From NCBI GenBank assembly GCA_030670605.1, contig DAOVBK010000048.1, positions 1-8,771 on the forward strand: a stretch of DNA of 8,771 bases, read 5' to 3'. The position numbers and the translations under genes were made by a program. This DNA is from Candidatus Stahliibacteriota bacterium. GTDB taxonomy: Bacteria; Hydrothermota; Tepidihabitantia; SM23-42. Below are positions 1 through 6,372 of the stretch, in pieces; within the stretch, counting starts at the first letter, position 1; every line of letters starts with the position of its first letter. The notes below the pieces were generated by a model. That model did not search any database, was not told the DNA's origin, and saw nothing but the letters and a program-made list of their open reading frames with translations.

Positions 1-2
1 AT

Positions 3-803
3 GTACACGGTGGTCACACCCGATGGTTCGCTGACCTCGCCTACAATTATGCGACATTTATACTGCCGACGAAGAGAGTAAATTTTTGTTTGTGGGGTTC
101 ATTTCTCTCGTGTGCTGACATACCGATTACAACGGTCGAGCACCCGGAAGGAACAGGTCAGTACTTTGACTATACTGATGGCGTACTCGGCTTCACGGCA
201 TCATCGCTGTTATCTGACCGATTGTCGGTTGGCTTGACAGCAAAGTACATACAGCAAATGCTTCATAACGAGAGTGCTGCGACCTTTGCCTTTGATATTG
301 GTTCAATACTGAGAACGCCATGGAAAGGTTTGCGACTTGGTATGTGCATGGTCAATTATGGTGGGCGTATGCAGCTGTCCGGAAACGACCTCATTGTACA
401 GACCGACCCATGGCCTGATTTTGATGGTAATCCCGATGCGGAAGCACGGCTCACAACAGAATCCTTTCCATTGCCGCTTGCGTTCAAACTGGGCATTGCT
501 TTTGATGTATTTGGTGGGCACGATGCCTTTTTTGAAAGTAAGAACAACAGGCTTACTGTCGCGTTTGATGGTATCCATCCGAATGATGGAGACGAGAAGT
601 TCCATATCGGTCTTGAGTACAGTATGATGGATATGTTTTTCTTGAGAGGAGGATACAAAATCAACTATGACACGCAGAAGTTCACTGCAGGAACGGGTGT
701 GAAGGTTGAGATCGTGGATAAGGAGATCAACATTAACTATGCCCATGTCGATATGGATATTCTTGATGCAACACATCGTTTTGAATTGAGCATTGGCTTT
801 TAG
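3..803 (+). CDS. PorV/PorQ-family outer-membrane beta-barrel protein, 5' truncated
   Basis: The reading frame is open from the first codon of the window to TAG at 801-803 (266 visible residues), so the gene begins upstream. A TTG at 90 lies inside this frame, but the residues before it (WFADLAYNYATFILP) already fit the family, so TTG is not the start. Further family-like stretches are 'TTVEHPEGTG' (about residues 43-52), 'SVGLTAKYI', 'NESAATFAFDIG', 'GLRLGM.M.NYG', 'HPNDGDEKFHIGLEY' and 'DMFFLRGGYK'. The protein ends in a terminal aromatic strand (RFELSIGF), as outer-membrane barrels do. Known of the family: PorV-type barrels (FadL-like) act with the type IX secretion system, shuttling cargo to the surface attachment machinery. 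That role is inferred here, and supported by three tail-bearing cargo proteins nearby. The protein could be any UPF0164/PorV-like paralogue; many of these genomes carry several. Confidence 0.85.
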   Translation, partial: VHGGHTRWFADLAYNYATFILPTKRVNFCLWGSFLSCADIPITTVEHPEGTGQYFDYTDGVLGFTASSLLSDRLSVGLTAKYIQQMLHNESAATFAFDIGSILRTPWKGLRLGMCMVNYGGRMQLSGNDLIVQTDPWPDFDGNPDAEARLTTESFPLPLAFKLGIAFDVFGGHDAFFESKNNRLTVAFDGIHPNDGDEKFHIGLEYSMMDMFFLRGGYKINYDTQKFTAGTGVKVEIVDKEININYAHVDMDILDATHRFELSIGF

Positions 804-809
804 TTTTTT

Positions 810-845
810 TGGTGGATGACAGACCACCACAGATGTTTTTGTCTG
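810..845 (+). other. Possible intergenic hairpins before the Tat-protein gene
   Basis: The 52-base gap after the PorV-like gene can form a TGGTGG/CCACCA stem (810-815 with 824-829, 8-base loop), followed six bases later by five T. An alternative CAGAC/GTCTG pairing (820-824 with 841-845) would exclude the first and end just before the AGGAGG ribosome-binding site at 846-851. No promoter is recognisable in the gap. The hairpins could attenuate or stabilise the transcript, or mean nothing; the stems are short. Confidence 0.25.
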
Positions 846-855
846 AGGAGGTGTC

Positions 856-1713
856 ATGAATAGAAGGAACTTTTTAAAGACCCTCGGTTTCGCTGCACCG
901 ATCGTCATACTGCTGGGCAAGATTCCTCGTTTGTTATGGGGAGGAAAATGGGAGCACGCTGACAAGTCCTTCTGGAAAGAAAAAATGTTCTTCCAGGAAT
1001 CTATTGATATATCTGGATATAGTAAAGGGATCATCAAGGCGCGTATCGATGGCACATGGCAGGAATACACGATAAAGGAAATGAGCGAAGCGTTCCGGAC
1101 ATGGAATACTGAGAAACGGCAGGAGTTCATTGAACACATCAAGACCGGCAAGATGCCTGGCTGGGGTGGTCCACATTCTGGTGCAGTTGCAACGTACGGA
1201 CTGCGCAGGCTTGATTCCCGTTTCACGCTCAACAATGCCATTAAAGGGATTGGCCTCGCACCCAAAGACGAGAATGTTGATGCAGCAATAGAGCGTCTCA
1301 AGAGTACGTACGAGAGTCCAATGCCCGAGAAAATGGATGTGCTCAAGTCATTTTACGAGGACCCTGCATTTTTTGACTGGCGCAAGCAGACATCGCTCGA
1401 ACTGTACGCAACACCTGACTTTGAAACGCACACATTCTTGAATGTTATGGAAAACCCGATAGCAACACTGGTTTTCGTTGACATACCTTCGTTCGAACTG
1501 CGGACAATCGCTCGTATTGTTCACCCGGATGATACAACTGCACTTCCATCAGAAAAGAAACTGCTGGAGTTCGTGAACCTTGCGCATGAATACATGCACG
1601 GGAAATTTCCGCGCTCCTATCCTCTATTGCTTTTCTATGTTATAGAAGAGTTTGATAACACTCCTGGTTCAAAACGGGGAATACGGACAGTACCCGGGTT
1701 GCCAGAGGAGTAA
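856..1713 (+). CDS. Tat-signal protein of unknown function with an HExxH motif
   Basis: This is a 285-residue protein that I do not recognise. The ATG start follows a strong AGGAGG (846-851). The N-terminus MNRRNFLKTLGF followed by a hydrophobic stretch (about residues 12-21) is a good twin-arginine export signal (RRxFLK), so the protein is probably exported folded. No cysteine is present, which argues against an iron-sulfur or haem-c protein. A glycine-rich segment PGWGGPHSG lies near residues 100-108. Near the C-terminus an amphipathic helix-like stretch carries HEYMH (residues 244-248), followed by a hydrophobic segment with Glu264 and Glu265. This resembles a gluzincin zinc site (HExxH plus a downstream Glu), but the spacing is shorter than usual and the residues flanking the motif are not typical. 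The gene lies 52 bases after the PorV-like gene and 10 bases before the LamG-like gene, probably in one operon. It is a real gene; its function is unknown. Confidence 0.8.
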   Translation: MNRRNFLKTLGFAAPIVILLGKIPRLLWGGKWEHADKSFWKEKMFFQESIDISGYSKGIIKARIDGTWQEYTIKEMSEAFRTWNTEKRQEFIEHIKTGKMPGWGGPHSGAVATYGLRRLDSRFTLNNAIKGIGLAPKDENVDAAIERLKSTYESPMPEKMDVLKSFYEDPAFFDWRKQTSLELYATPDFETHTFLNVMENPIATLVFVDIPSFELRTIARIVHPDDTTALPSEKKLLEFVNLAHEYMHGKFPRSYPLLLFYVIEEFDNTPGSKRGIRTVPGLPEE

Positions 1714-1723
1714 GGGAGGTATT

Positions 1724-2728
1724 ATGATAAAGGTGGTATTTATTTGTTGCGTGGTATGCTCGCTACTCTTTGGACAGGTGCTCTATGAAGAGTACTTCAC
1801 TGATGGAAATATGCAACTTGACTGGCATCCATGGTTCACTGATACACTTGGCATTGGCGACAGCATGGGTGTAATTAATGATCCATCAACACCGGGTGGT
1901 GACAGCTGGGCAGGCAGGATTTCTAACGAATACATGGGTATCGCAGGGCTGACCTATGCCGGAGACTCGACACTAACAGATTACTCAATTGATGCATGGG
2001 TATATACTGTCGTTGTTCCAGGCATGGGTCCGTACAATGGTGTTGCCGTGCGCATGGACCCGGCAACGCGCTACTACTACCGTCTGGTCAGTGATTTTGA
2101 CAGCAATGCACGCATCCGGCTTGGTCTTATTGCCGGAGGTGGTTATCCTGTTGCGCTGCGGGACTGGACTGGCGCAGAGATCCCTGGTGGTGCGCCCGCG
2201 TCGTCATCATGGCACAAATTCAAGCTCATGGTTGTTGCCGATTCTATCTGGTGTTTCTACGACGACATCGAACTGGATGGTTGTCCTATCATTAATGACA
2301 GCGTATCGCGCGGTTACTTCGGTGTGTATACATTCAATATGAGCGATACCGCCTCGACGATATGCGACAATATCATTGTTCAGGAAGAAGGAACCGGGGT
2401 ATGGGAGCATGGTGCCACTGAGATGCAACCGTTTGCTGTTTTCCCGAATCCATTTGTAGACAATGTTACAATTGTGCTACAATTGGGCAGTAAGCAGTAT
2501 GTTCCGCGAAGCGAGAATCTTCGACGAGACGTCGGGACACTAAACAGTGTCGAAATATACGATGTGTCAGGTAGGTTAGTCCGACTATGGGACGATCAGA
2601 CTATAGGACAATCAGACCAAATCACCTGGGATGGTCGGGACAACAGTGGAAGAGCGGTCGCACCAGGTGTTTATCTTATCAGGAGTGCACAAGGACAGTC
2701 GCTCATCAAGGTTATCAAAATTAACTAG
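1724..2728 (+). CDS. Secreted concanavalin/LamG-like protein with T9SS-type sorting tail
   Basis: This 334-residue protein starts at the ATG at 1724, just after GGGAGGT (1714-1720). That start gives a clean signal peptide (MIKVVFICCVVCSLLFG); an in-frame ATG at 1652 would bury it inside the previous gene. Residues about 18-222 look like a jelly-roll sugar- or surface-binding domain of the LamG/DUF1080 kind: 'YEEYFTDG', 'YSIDAWVY', 'NGVAVRMD', 'YYYRLV', 'WHKFKLMV', 'GYFGVYTFN', 'CDNIIVQE'. Residues about 236-334 form a type-A-like sorting tail, with FPNPF, 'VEIYDVSGRLVR' and a FlgD-like 'ITWDGRDNSGRAVAPGVYLIR'. By family knowledge such tails direct export through T9SS and are removed at the cell surface. 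The tail is oddly long between NPF and IYDVSG (see the repeat at 2501-2538). No catalytic residues can be assigned, so binding or adhesion is an inference. Confidence 0.82.
   Translation: MIKVVFICCVVCSLLFGQVLYEEYFTDGNMQLDWHPWFTDTLGIGDSMGVINDPSTPGGDSWAGRISNEYMGIAGLTYAGDSTLTDYSIDAWVYTVVVPGMGPYNGVAVRMDPATRYYYRLVSDFDSNARIRLGLIAGGGYPVALRDWTGAEIPGGAPASSSWHKFKLMVVADSIWCFYDDIELDGCPIINDSVSRGYFGVYTFNMSDTASTICDNIIVQEEGTGVWEHGATEMQPFAVFPNPFVDNVTIVLQLGSKQYVPRSENLRRDVGTLNSVEIYDVSGRLVRLWDDQTIGQSDQITWDGRDNSGRAVAPGVYLIRSAQGQSLIKVIKIN
2501..2551. repeat. Palindrome-rich block inside the sorting tail, possible in-frame mini-repeat
   Basis: An outer stem GTTCCG/CGGGAC (2501-2506 with 2533-2538, one G-T pair) encloses two small hairpins: CGAAG/CTTCG (2507-2511 with 2519-2523) and GACG/CGTC (2523-2526 with 2530-2533). 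A further perfect GACACT/AGTGTC pair (2536-2541 with 2546-2551) overlaps the right edge. The block encodes roughly VPRSENLRRDVGT, which does not look like the beta-strand sequence of the tail. From the Asn of NP to the Asp of IYD this tail has 39 residues, against 25 and 29 in the other two tails of the window. An inserted REP-like element fits, but only one copy is visible. Confidence 0.4.
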
Positions 2729-2740
2729 GGAGGTGTTGAT

Positions 2741-2778
2741 AAAAAAAGGCGCACTGGTTCAAGCCGGTGCGCCTTTTT
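2741..2778. terminator. Bidirectional rho-independent terminator
   Basis: A 10-bp stem (2748-2757 with 2764-2773, one G-T pair) closes a six-base loop TTCAAG. It is preceded by seven A (2741-2747) and followed by five T (2774-2778), so it reads as an intrinsic terminator on both strands. It lies 12 bases after the stop of the LamG-like gene and 15 bases beyond the end of the convergent C25 peptidase gene, as expected of a shared terminator. Confidence 0.9.
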
Positions 2779-2793
2779 GTTATGAATGATGTG

Positions 2794-4329
2794 CTAGAGT
2801 TTGACGATTTTCTCGGTAACGCTGCGACCGTTGACATCAACCTGCATGATGTAAACGCCTTGTGCCAGTGGTCTTCCAGCGTGGTCAATAAGCTCGACTG
2901 TTAGCCTCTGGTTACCCGATACAATTGTATGATCGTGTGTCGTAAGCATTCTCCCTGCACAATCATACATCGTGATTCTGACTGTATTTGTGTGTGGAAA
3001 GGAGCAGTGTAGCGTGACACGGTCAGTTGCCGGGTTGCCTGACAGTGTGAACAGGTTATTGAGCTTATCGATTTGTTGTTCTGCGATCTGGAGTTCATGG
3101 CCGGTCGGCTTTAGGAACGGGTCGCCGAGCAGTGTCATGCCATAGTGCCAGCACAGTTCACTAAACGTCACGGAATTATTAAAGGTAATATAGTCAAACC
3201 ATTCCTTAAAGCCCATGCCGAATGTTTTTTCTTGACTCAGAGGGTAGTAGAACCAGTAGAAATTGAGCATGCTGCCCGTTTTTGCAGAACCGATTGAACC
3301 GACACCGCTTGTCTGCGTGAAGATAGCCCGGTTGCCACCGCACGTTTCTGTGTAGCGGCTGAAAGAACAGCAGAAGAAGTTATAAAAATTTGCCGGCGGG
3401 TCTTGATTCGTATATTCATACGCATAGTAGTAATCATGACTGATACCATTGTTGTATGTAAACTGATGCCCGCCAGGCCATGAGTGCGCAAACACCGATA
3501 CCCATGCCTGTACTGTATCCAGCTTCTGTCTGTAGACTGCCGCACGTGTTGTTTCCCGGTCAAAGAAATTCATTGTATCTGGGTATAGCAGTGCAACATC
3601 TGCAGCCCAGCCTGGACCGCTGTAGTACCAATCATCATCAACAAAGACCAACGCGCGCCCCTTTAAATAAAGCGTATCATGTCGGTATGCATTATCCTTG
3701 CGCAAATAGTGATTTATTAGAACCGTATCAACACCGAGTCCAGTTGGCAAGAGCCGTCCAATGTAGATTTCAGGAGCGAGGTCACCAGTTATACTGGTGT
3801 GACCATCGTATCTATTGTTCCCGGTATTCATGGTATCGAGCCATGTGCCATCAAGATCCATGTAGAAAAGATCGCACGGGAATTGTGTGTATCCGTACTG
3901 ATTAAAGTCATTCCCGATTTCAAACCAGGCAATTGGCATGCTGCCAATGAGTAATGCGCCCTCGATGTCGCATGAATCATATATTTCCTGCAGGAATGTG
4001 CGCAGGGTTTCTGGTGTGCCGCCAGAAACCTCGTAGCTGTAAACGGTGTAGCCTTCTGCCTGCAGATTACTGATAAGTTGATTAACTTCAGGTGATAAGG
4101 GAGCGGCAATGCTTTGATTTGTGAGGATGGCAACCGTTCCCTGTCGGCCGTCACCGTATACTACAGTTTCAAGTGTGTAGACGAAATCAGTGTAGGGGTT
4201 CTGGGCTATCCATTCTTCATACGTGCCTGGTCGTGAACCAGGAGGACCAGCCCAACGCAAAAGTGGTGTATCATCTTGTTCAGCACCAAAAAGGAATGCA
4301 ACACATATCAATAAACTCATGAGTTTCAT
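2794..4329 (-). CDS. Gingipain-like C25 family cysteine peptidase with T9SS-type tail
   Basis: This 511-residue secreted protein has a short signal peptide (MKLMSLLICVAFLFG). The middle resembles peptidase family C25 (clan CD): 'GALLIGSMPIAWF' (about 124-136), 'PCDLFYMDLDGTW' (151-163), 'PEIYIGRL' (186-193), 'VFAHSWPGGHQF' (279-290), 'NFFCCSFSRYTETCG' (317-331), 'SGVGSIGSAKTGSM' (341-354) and 'LLGDPFL' (400-406). By analogy with gingipains the dyad would be His282 (or His288) and one of Cys320/Cys321. The Cys-Cys pair recalls the gingipain K active site, where the second Cys is catalytic. The His is followed by Ser, not the usual Gly. Residues about 427-511 form a sorting tail (FTLSGNPATDRVTL; GRPLAQGVYIMQV; ending EKIVKL). 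AAGGAGG (4334-4340) lies four bases before this ATG; a second Met at residue 4 would be 13 bases away. Likely an exported protease; substrate unknown. Confidence 0.85.
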   Translation of the reverse strand: MKLMSLLICVAFLFGAEQDDTPLLRWAGPPGSRPGTYEEWIAQNPYTDFVYTLETVVYGDGRQGTVAILTNQSIAAPLSPEVNQLISNLQAEGYTVYSYEVSGGTPETLRTFLQEIYDSCDIEGALLIGSMPIAWFEIGNDFNQYGYTQFPCDLFYMDLDGTWLDTMNTGNNRYDGHTSITGDLAPEIYIGRLLPTGLGVDTVLINHYLRKDNAYRHDTLYLKGRALVFVDDDWYYSGPGWAADVALLYPDTMNFFDRETTRAAVYRQKLDTVQAWVSVFAHSWPGGHQFTYNNGISHDYYYAYEYTNQDPPANFYNFFCCSFSRYTETCGGNRAIFTQTSGVGSIGSAKTGSMLNFYWFYYPLSQEKTFGMGFKEWFDYITFNNSVTFSELCWHYGMTLLGDPFLKPTGHELQIAEQQIDKLNNLFTLSGNPATDRVTLHCSFPHTNTVRITMYDCAGRMLTTHDHTIVSGNQRLTVELIDHAGRPLAQGVYIMQVDVNGRSVTEKIVKL

Positions 4330-4346
4330 CAGGCCTCCTTAATAAT

Positions 4347-4374
4347 AGTATACGGCATTATAGGCTTAAGGCAA
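4347..4374 (-). promoter_or_regulatory. Putative promoter of the C25 peptidase gene
   Basis: Read on the - strand, TTGCCT (4369-4374) and TATACT (4347-4352) are 16 bases apart. Transcription would then start near 4340, at the edge of the AAGGAGG ribosome-binding site. A second, perfect TATAAT (4357-4362) overlaps this unit and would give a more comfortable leader of about 21 bases, but its -35 region (ATAACC at 17 bases) is poor. One of the two probably drives the gene; the sequence does not decide which. Confidence 0.4.
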
Positions 4375-4403
4375 TAGCCGGTTATACCTATTCTCAACAG
4401 AGG

Positions 4404-4431
4404 TTGACTTACATACGTACGACGCTATAAT
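4404..4431 (+). promoter_or_regulatory. Sigma-70-type promoter of the helicase gene, predicted leaderless
   Basis: TTGACT (4404-4409, five of six consensus bases) and a perfect TATAAT (4426-4431) are separated by 16 bases. Counting seven bases from the -10 box puts the transcription start at about 4438, which is the first base of the GTG start codon of the helicase. There is no Shine-Dalgarno sequence between the -10 box and the GTG. Confidence 0.8.
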
Positions 4432-4437
4432 CAGCGC

Positions 4438-6372
4438 GTGGACATTCTCCATTTGAATTCTGAACAAAAGAAAGCAGTACAGGCTAGGAAAGGACCGATA
4501 CTCATTCTCGCCGGTGCAGGAAGTGGTAAGACCCGTGTCATCACGCATCGCATTGCATATCTCGTTGAGAAGGGGTATGCACAACCTGAAAATATTCTTG
4601 CGATCACCTTTACGAACAAAGCAGCAGATGAGATGAGAACGCGTATTCACAAGCTACTCGGTCTCAATCATGCGATGTGGATCAGAACGTTTCATTCGAC
4701 GTGTGCTAAAACACTGAGAGACAGTCTCATACACAACAAAGAACTACGTAAAATTGTAGGCGTATCAGCGAATTACACTATCTACGATGAGGTTGATCAG
4801 ACGAGCCTGATAAAACAGTGCCTTAAAGAAAAGGAGATGGATCCGCGCGAGTTTCCACCGGCACTGGTCAATAAAGCAATAGACAGGGTGAAACAGAATC
4901 TTAAACCGGTTGATTCGATCGAAGACGAGATAATGCGTAGTATCTATGTGCTCTACAACAAACGGCTTGCTGAATACAATGCACTTGATTTCGATGACCT
5001 CATCATGAAGGCGGTCGAACTTCTGCAGAAAGATAAAGCAACGCTCACGTACTACCAGGAGCGCTTCAGGTATATCCTCGTAGATGAATACCAGGATACA
5101 AACCGGGCACAGTATGTTTTTACTCGATTACTCGCGCAGAAATACCGCAATCTCTGCGTGGTTGGTGATGATGACCAGTCGATCTATTCGTGGCGTGGTG
5201 CTGAGATTCGGAACATCCTTGATTTTGAAAAGGATTTTCCCGATGCACTGGTTGTCAAACTCGAGCAGAACTACCGGTCAACAAAAACGATTCTGGAAGC
5301 AGCCTCGGGTGTCGTTAAGAACAATGAATACCGTAAAGCAAAGGTTTTGTGGTGTGGCAATGAAGATGGTGAAAAACTCGAGTTCTTTGCTGCCCAGGAT
5401 TCTTACGCAGAGGCCGCCTATGCTGCACGTAAGATCATGGAGTTGCAAATGCATGGCGTTGATCCGAGTGAGATTGCGATATTCTACCGTATCAACTACC
5501 AGTCACGTGTATTTGAGGAGTGCTTTGTGCGCTATCAGATCCCCTATGAAATTATCGGTTCACTCAAGTTCTATGAACGGGCAGAGATCAAGAACATACT
5601 TGCCTACTTCAAACTCGTTAATAACCAACAAGACTCGGTCAGTCTGCGTAGAACTATTAACATTCCTGCGCGGAAAATCGGATTCAAGACCGTTGAGAAA
5701 CTGACTGCGTATGCAGAAGAGAAACATATCTCTGTATTTGCTGCATGCCAGAATGTTGAAAAGGTGAAGAATATCGCGACAATGACAAAGCGACGTGTCC
5801 GTGATTTTGCTCAACTCATTCAAAAACTGATTAGCCTTAACCAGAGGCTTAATCTCTATGAATTCGCTCTTCGTGTTGTGAAAGACAGTGGCTACCTTGC
5901 GAGCCTGGACCAGGATAAGACTGAAAGAGACTACATCCGCAGGAAAAATGTGGAAGAGTTACTTATATCCATAAAAGATTATGTTAAGCTGCGACCCGAT
6001 GCGACACTACAGGATTACCTCGCCGACGTATGTCTGCGCAGTGATATTGATGAATGGGATGAGACAGCACATAAGGTCAATCTCATGACCCTGCATAATG
6101 CCAAAGGTCTTGAATTCGACGTTGTGTTTATTACCGGATTAGAAGACGGGTTGATCCCGCACTACAAGTGTCAGCACGAAATGTTCCAGTATGAAGAGGA
6201 ACGCAGATTGCTCTACGTCGGACTCACGCGGGCGCGCAAGAAGGTCTTCATAACGCAAGCGCAAGCGCGGGATACACTGCAGGGTGGACTCATGCTGACA
6301 ACACTTTCGCCATTTTTCAGAGAAATACCGGAGAATGTCTTTGCGACTGCTTTGGAGAATGAGTATGAGTAA
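4438..6372 (+). CDS. UvrD/PcrA/Rep-type superfamily 1 ATP-dependent DNA helicase
   Basis: This 644-residue cytoplasmic 3'-5' helicase of the UvrD/PcrA/Rep group acts in repair and replication restart by family knowledge. All SF1A motifs are present: Q-motif LNSEQKKAV (6-14), Walker A AGAGSGKT (25-32), Ia AITFTNKAA (55-63), Walker B VDEYQDTN (215-222), III GDDDQSIYSWRGA (243-255), IV LEQNYRST (275-282), V 'TLHNAKGLEFDVVFITGLEDGLIPH' region (551-575) and VI EEERRLLYVGLTRAR (586-600). It ends soon after motif VI and lacks the C-terminal extension of PcrA/UvrD (usually about 720-740 residues), so it is nearer Rep in length; the motifs cannot decide among the three. The GTG at 4438 is the first possible start after the in-frame TGA at 4405-4407, and the Q-motif begins only five residues later. 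The stop overlaps the next gene by eight bases, suggesting co-transcription. Confidence 0.95.
   Translation: MDILHLNSEQKKAVQARKGPILILAGAGSGKTRVITHRIAYLVEKGYAQPENILAITFTNKAADEMRTRIHKLLGLNHAMWIRTFHSTCAKTLRDSLIHNKELRKIVGVSANYTIYDEVDQTSLIKQCLKEKEMDPREFPPALVNKAIDRVKQNLKPVDSIEDEIMRSIYVLYNKRLAEYNALDFDDLIMKAVELLQKDKATLTYYQERFRYILVDEYQDTNRAQYVFTRLLAQKYRNLCVVGDDDQSIYSWRGAEIRNILDFEKDFPDALVVKLEQNYRSTKTILEAASGVVKNNEYRKAKVLWCGNEDGEKLEFFAAQDSYAEAAYAARKIMELQMHGVDPSEIAIFYRINYQSRVFEECFVRYQIPYEIIGSLKFYERAEIKNILAYFKLVNNQQDSVSLRRTINIPARKIGFKTVEKLTAYAEEKHISVFAACQNVEKVKNIATMTKRRVRDFAQLIQKLISLNQRLNLYEFALRVVKDSGYLASLDQDKTERDYIRRKNVEELLISIKDYVKLRPDATLQDYLADVCLRSDIDEWDETAHKVNLMTLHNAKGLEFDVVFITGLEDGLIPHYKCQHEMFQYEEERRLLYVGLTRARKKVFITQAQARDTLQGGLMLTTLSPFFREIPENVFATALENEYE
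6354..6357 (+). promoter_or_regulatory. Ribosome-binding site deciding the start of the PLP-enzyme gene
   Basis: GGAG at 6354-6357 lies inside the helicase gene. It is one base from an ATG at 6359 and seven bases from an in-frame ATG at 6365. The spacing favours 6365 as the start. The resulting eight-base overlap with the helicase stop fits translational coupling. Confidence 0.6.

Noticed and set aside
90..803. TTG at 90 as the start of the PorV-like gene
   Set aside because: The frame is open back to the window edge and the upstream residues fit the family, so the gene is simply cut by the window.
303..1346. A 347-codon open frame on the - strand across the first two genes
   Set aside because: It lies antisense to the PorV-like gene, which has family motifs, and to the Tat-signal gene with its strong ribosome-binding site. 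Its own translation shows no domain and is rich in Ser, His and Cys, as is usual for a shadow frame.
1652..1723. Upstream in-frame ATG for the LamG-like gene
   Set aside because: It would overlap the Tat-protein gene by 62 bases and bury the signal peptide; the ATG at 1724 has GGGAGGT in front.
2467..2485. Direct repeat TACAATTG at 2467-2474 and 2478-2485
   Set aside because: Two eight-base copies within coding sequence are too short to call a target-site duplication; their centre does not bracket the palindromic block.
5084..5704. A 206-codon + strand frame inside the helicase gene
   Set aside because: It is out of frame with conserved helicase motifs III and IV and shows no recognisable domain.
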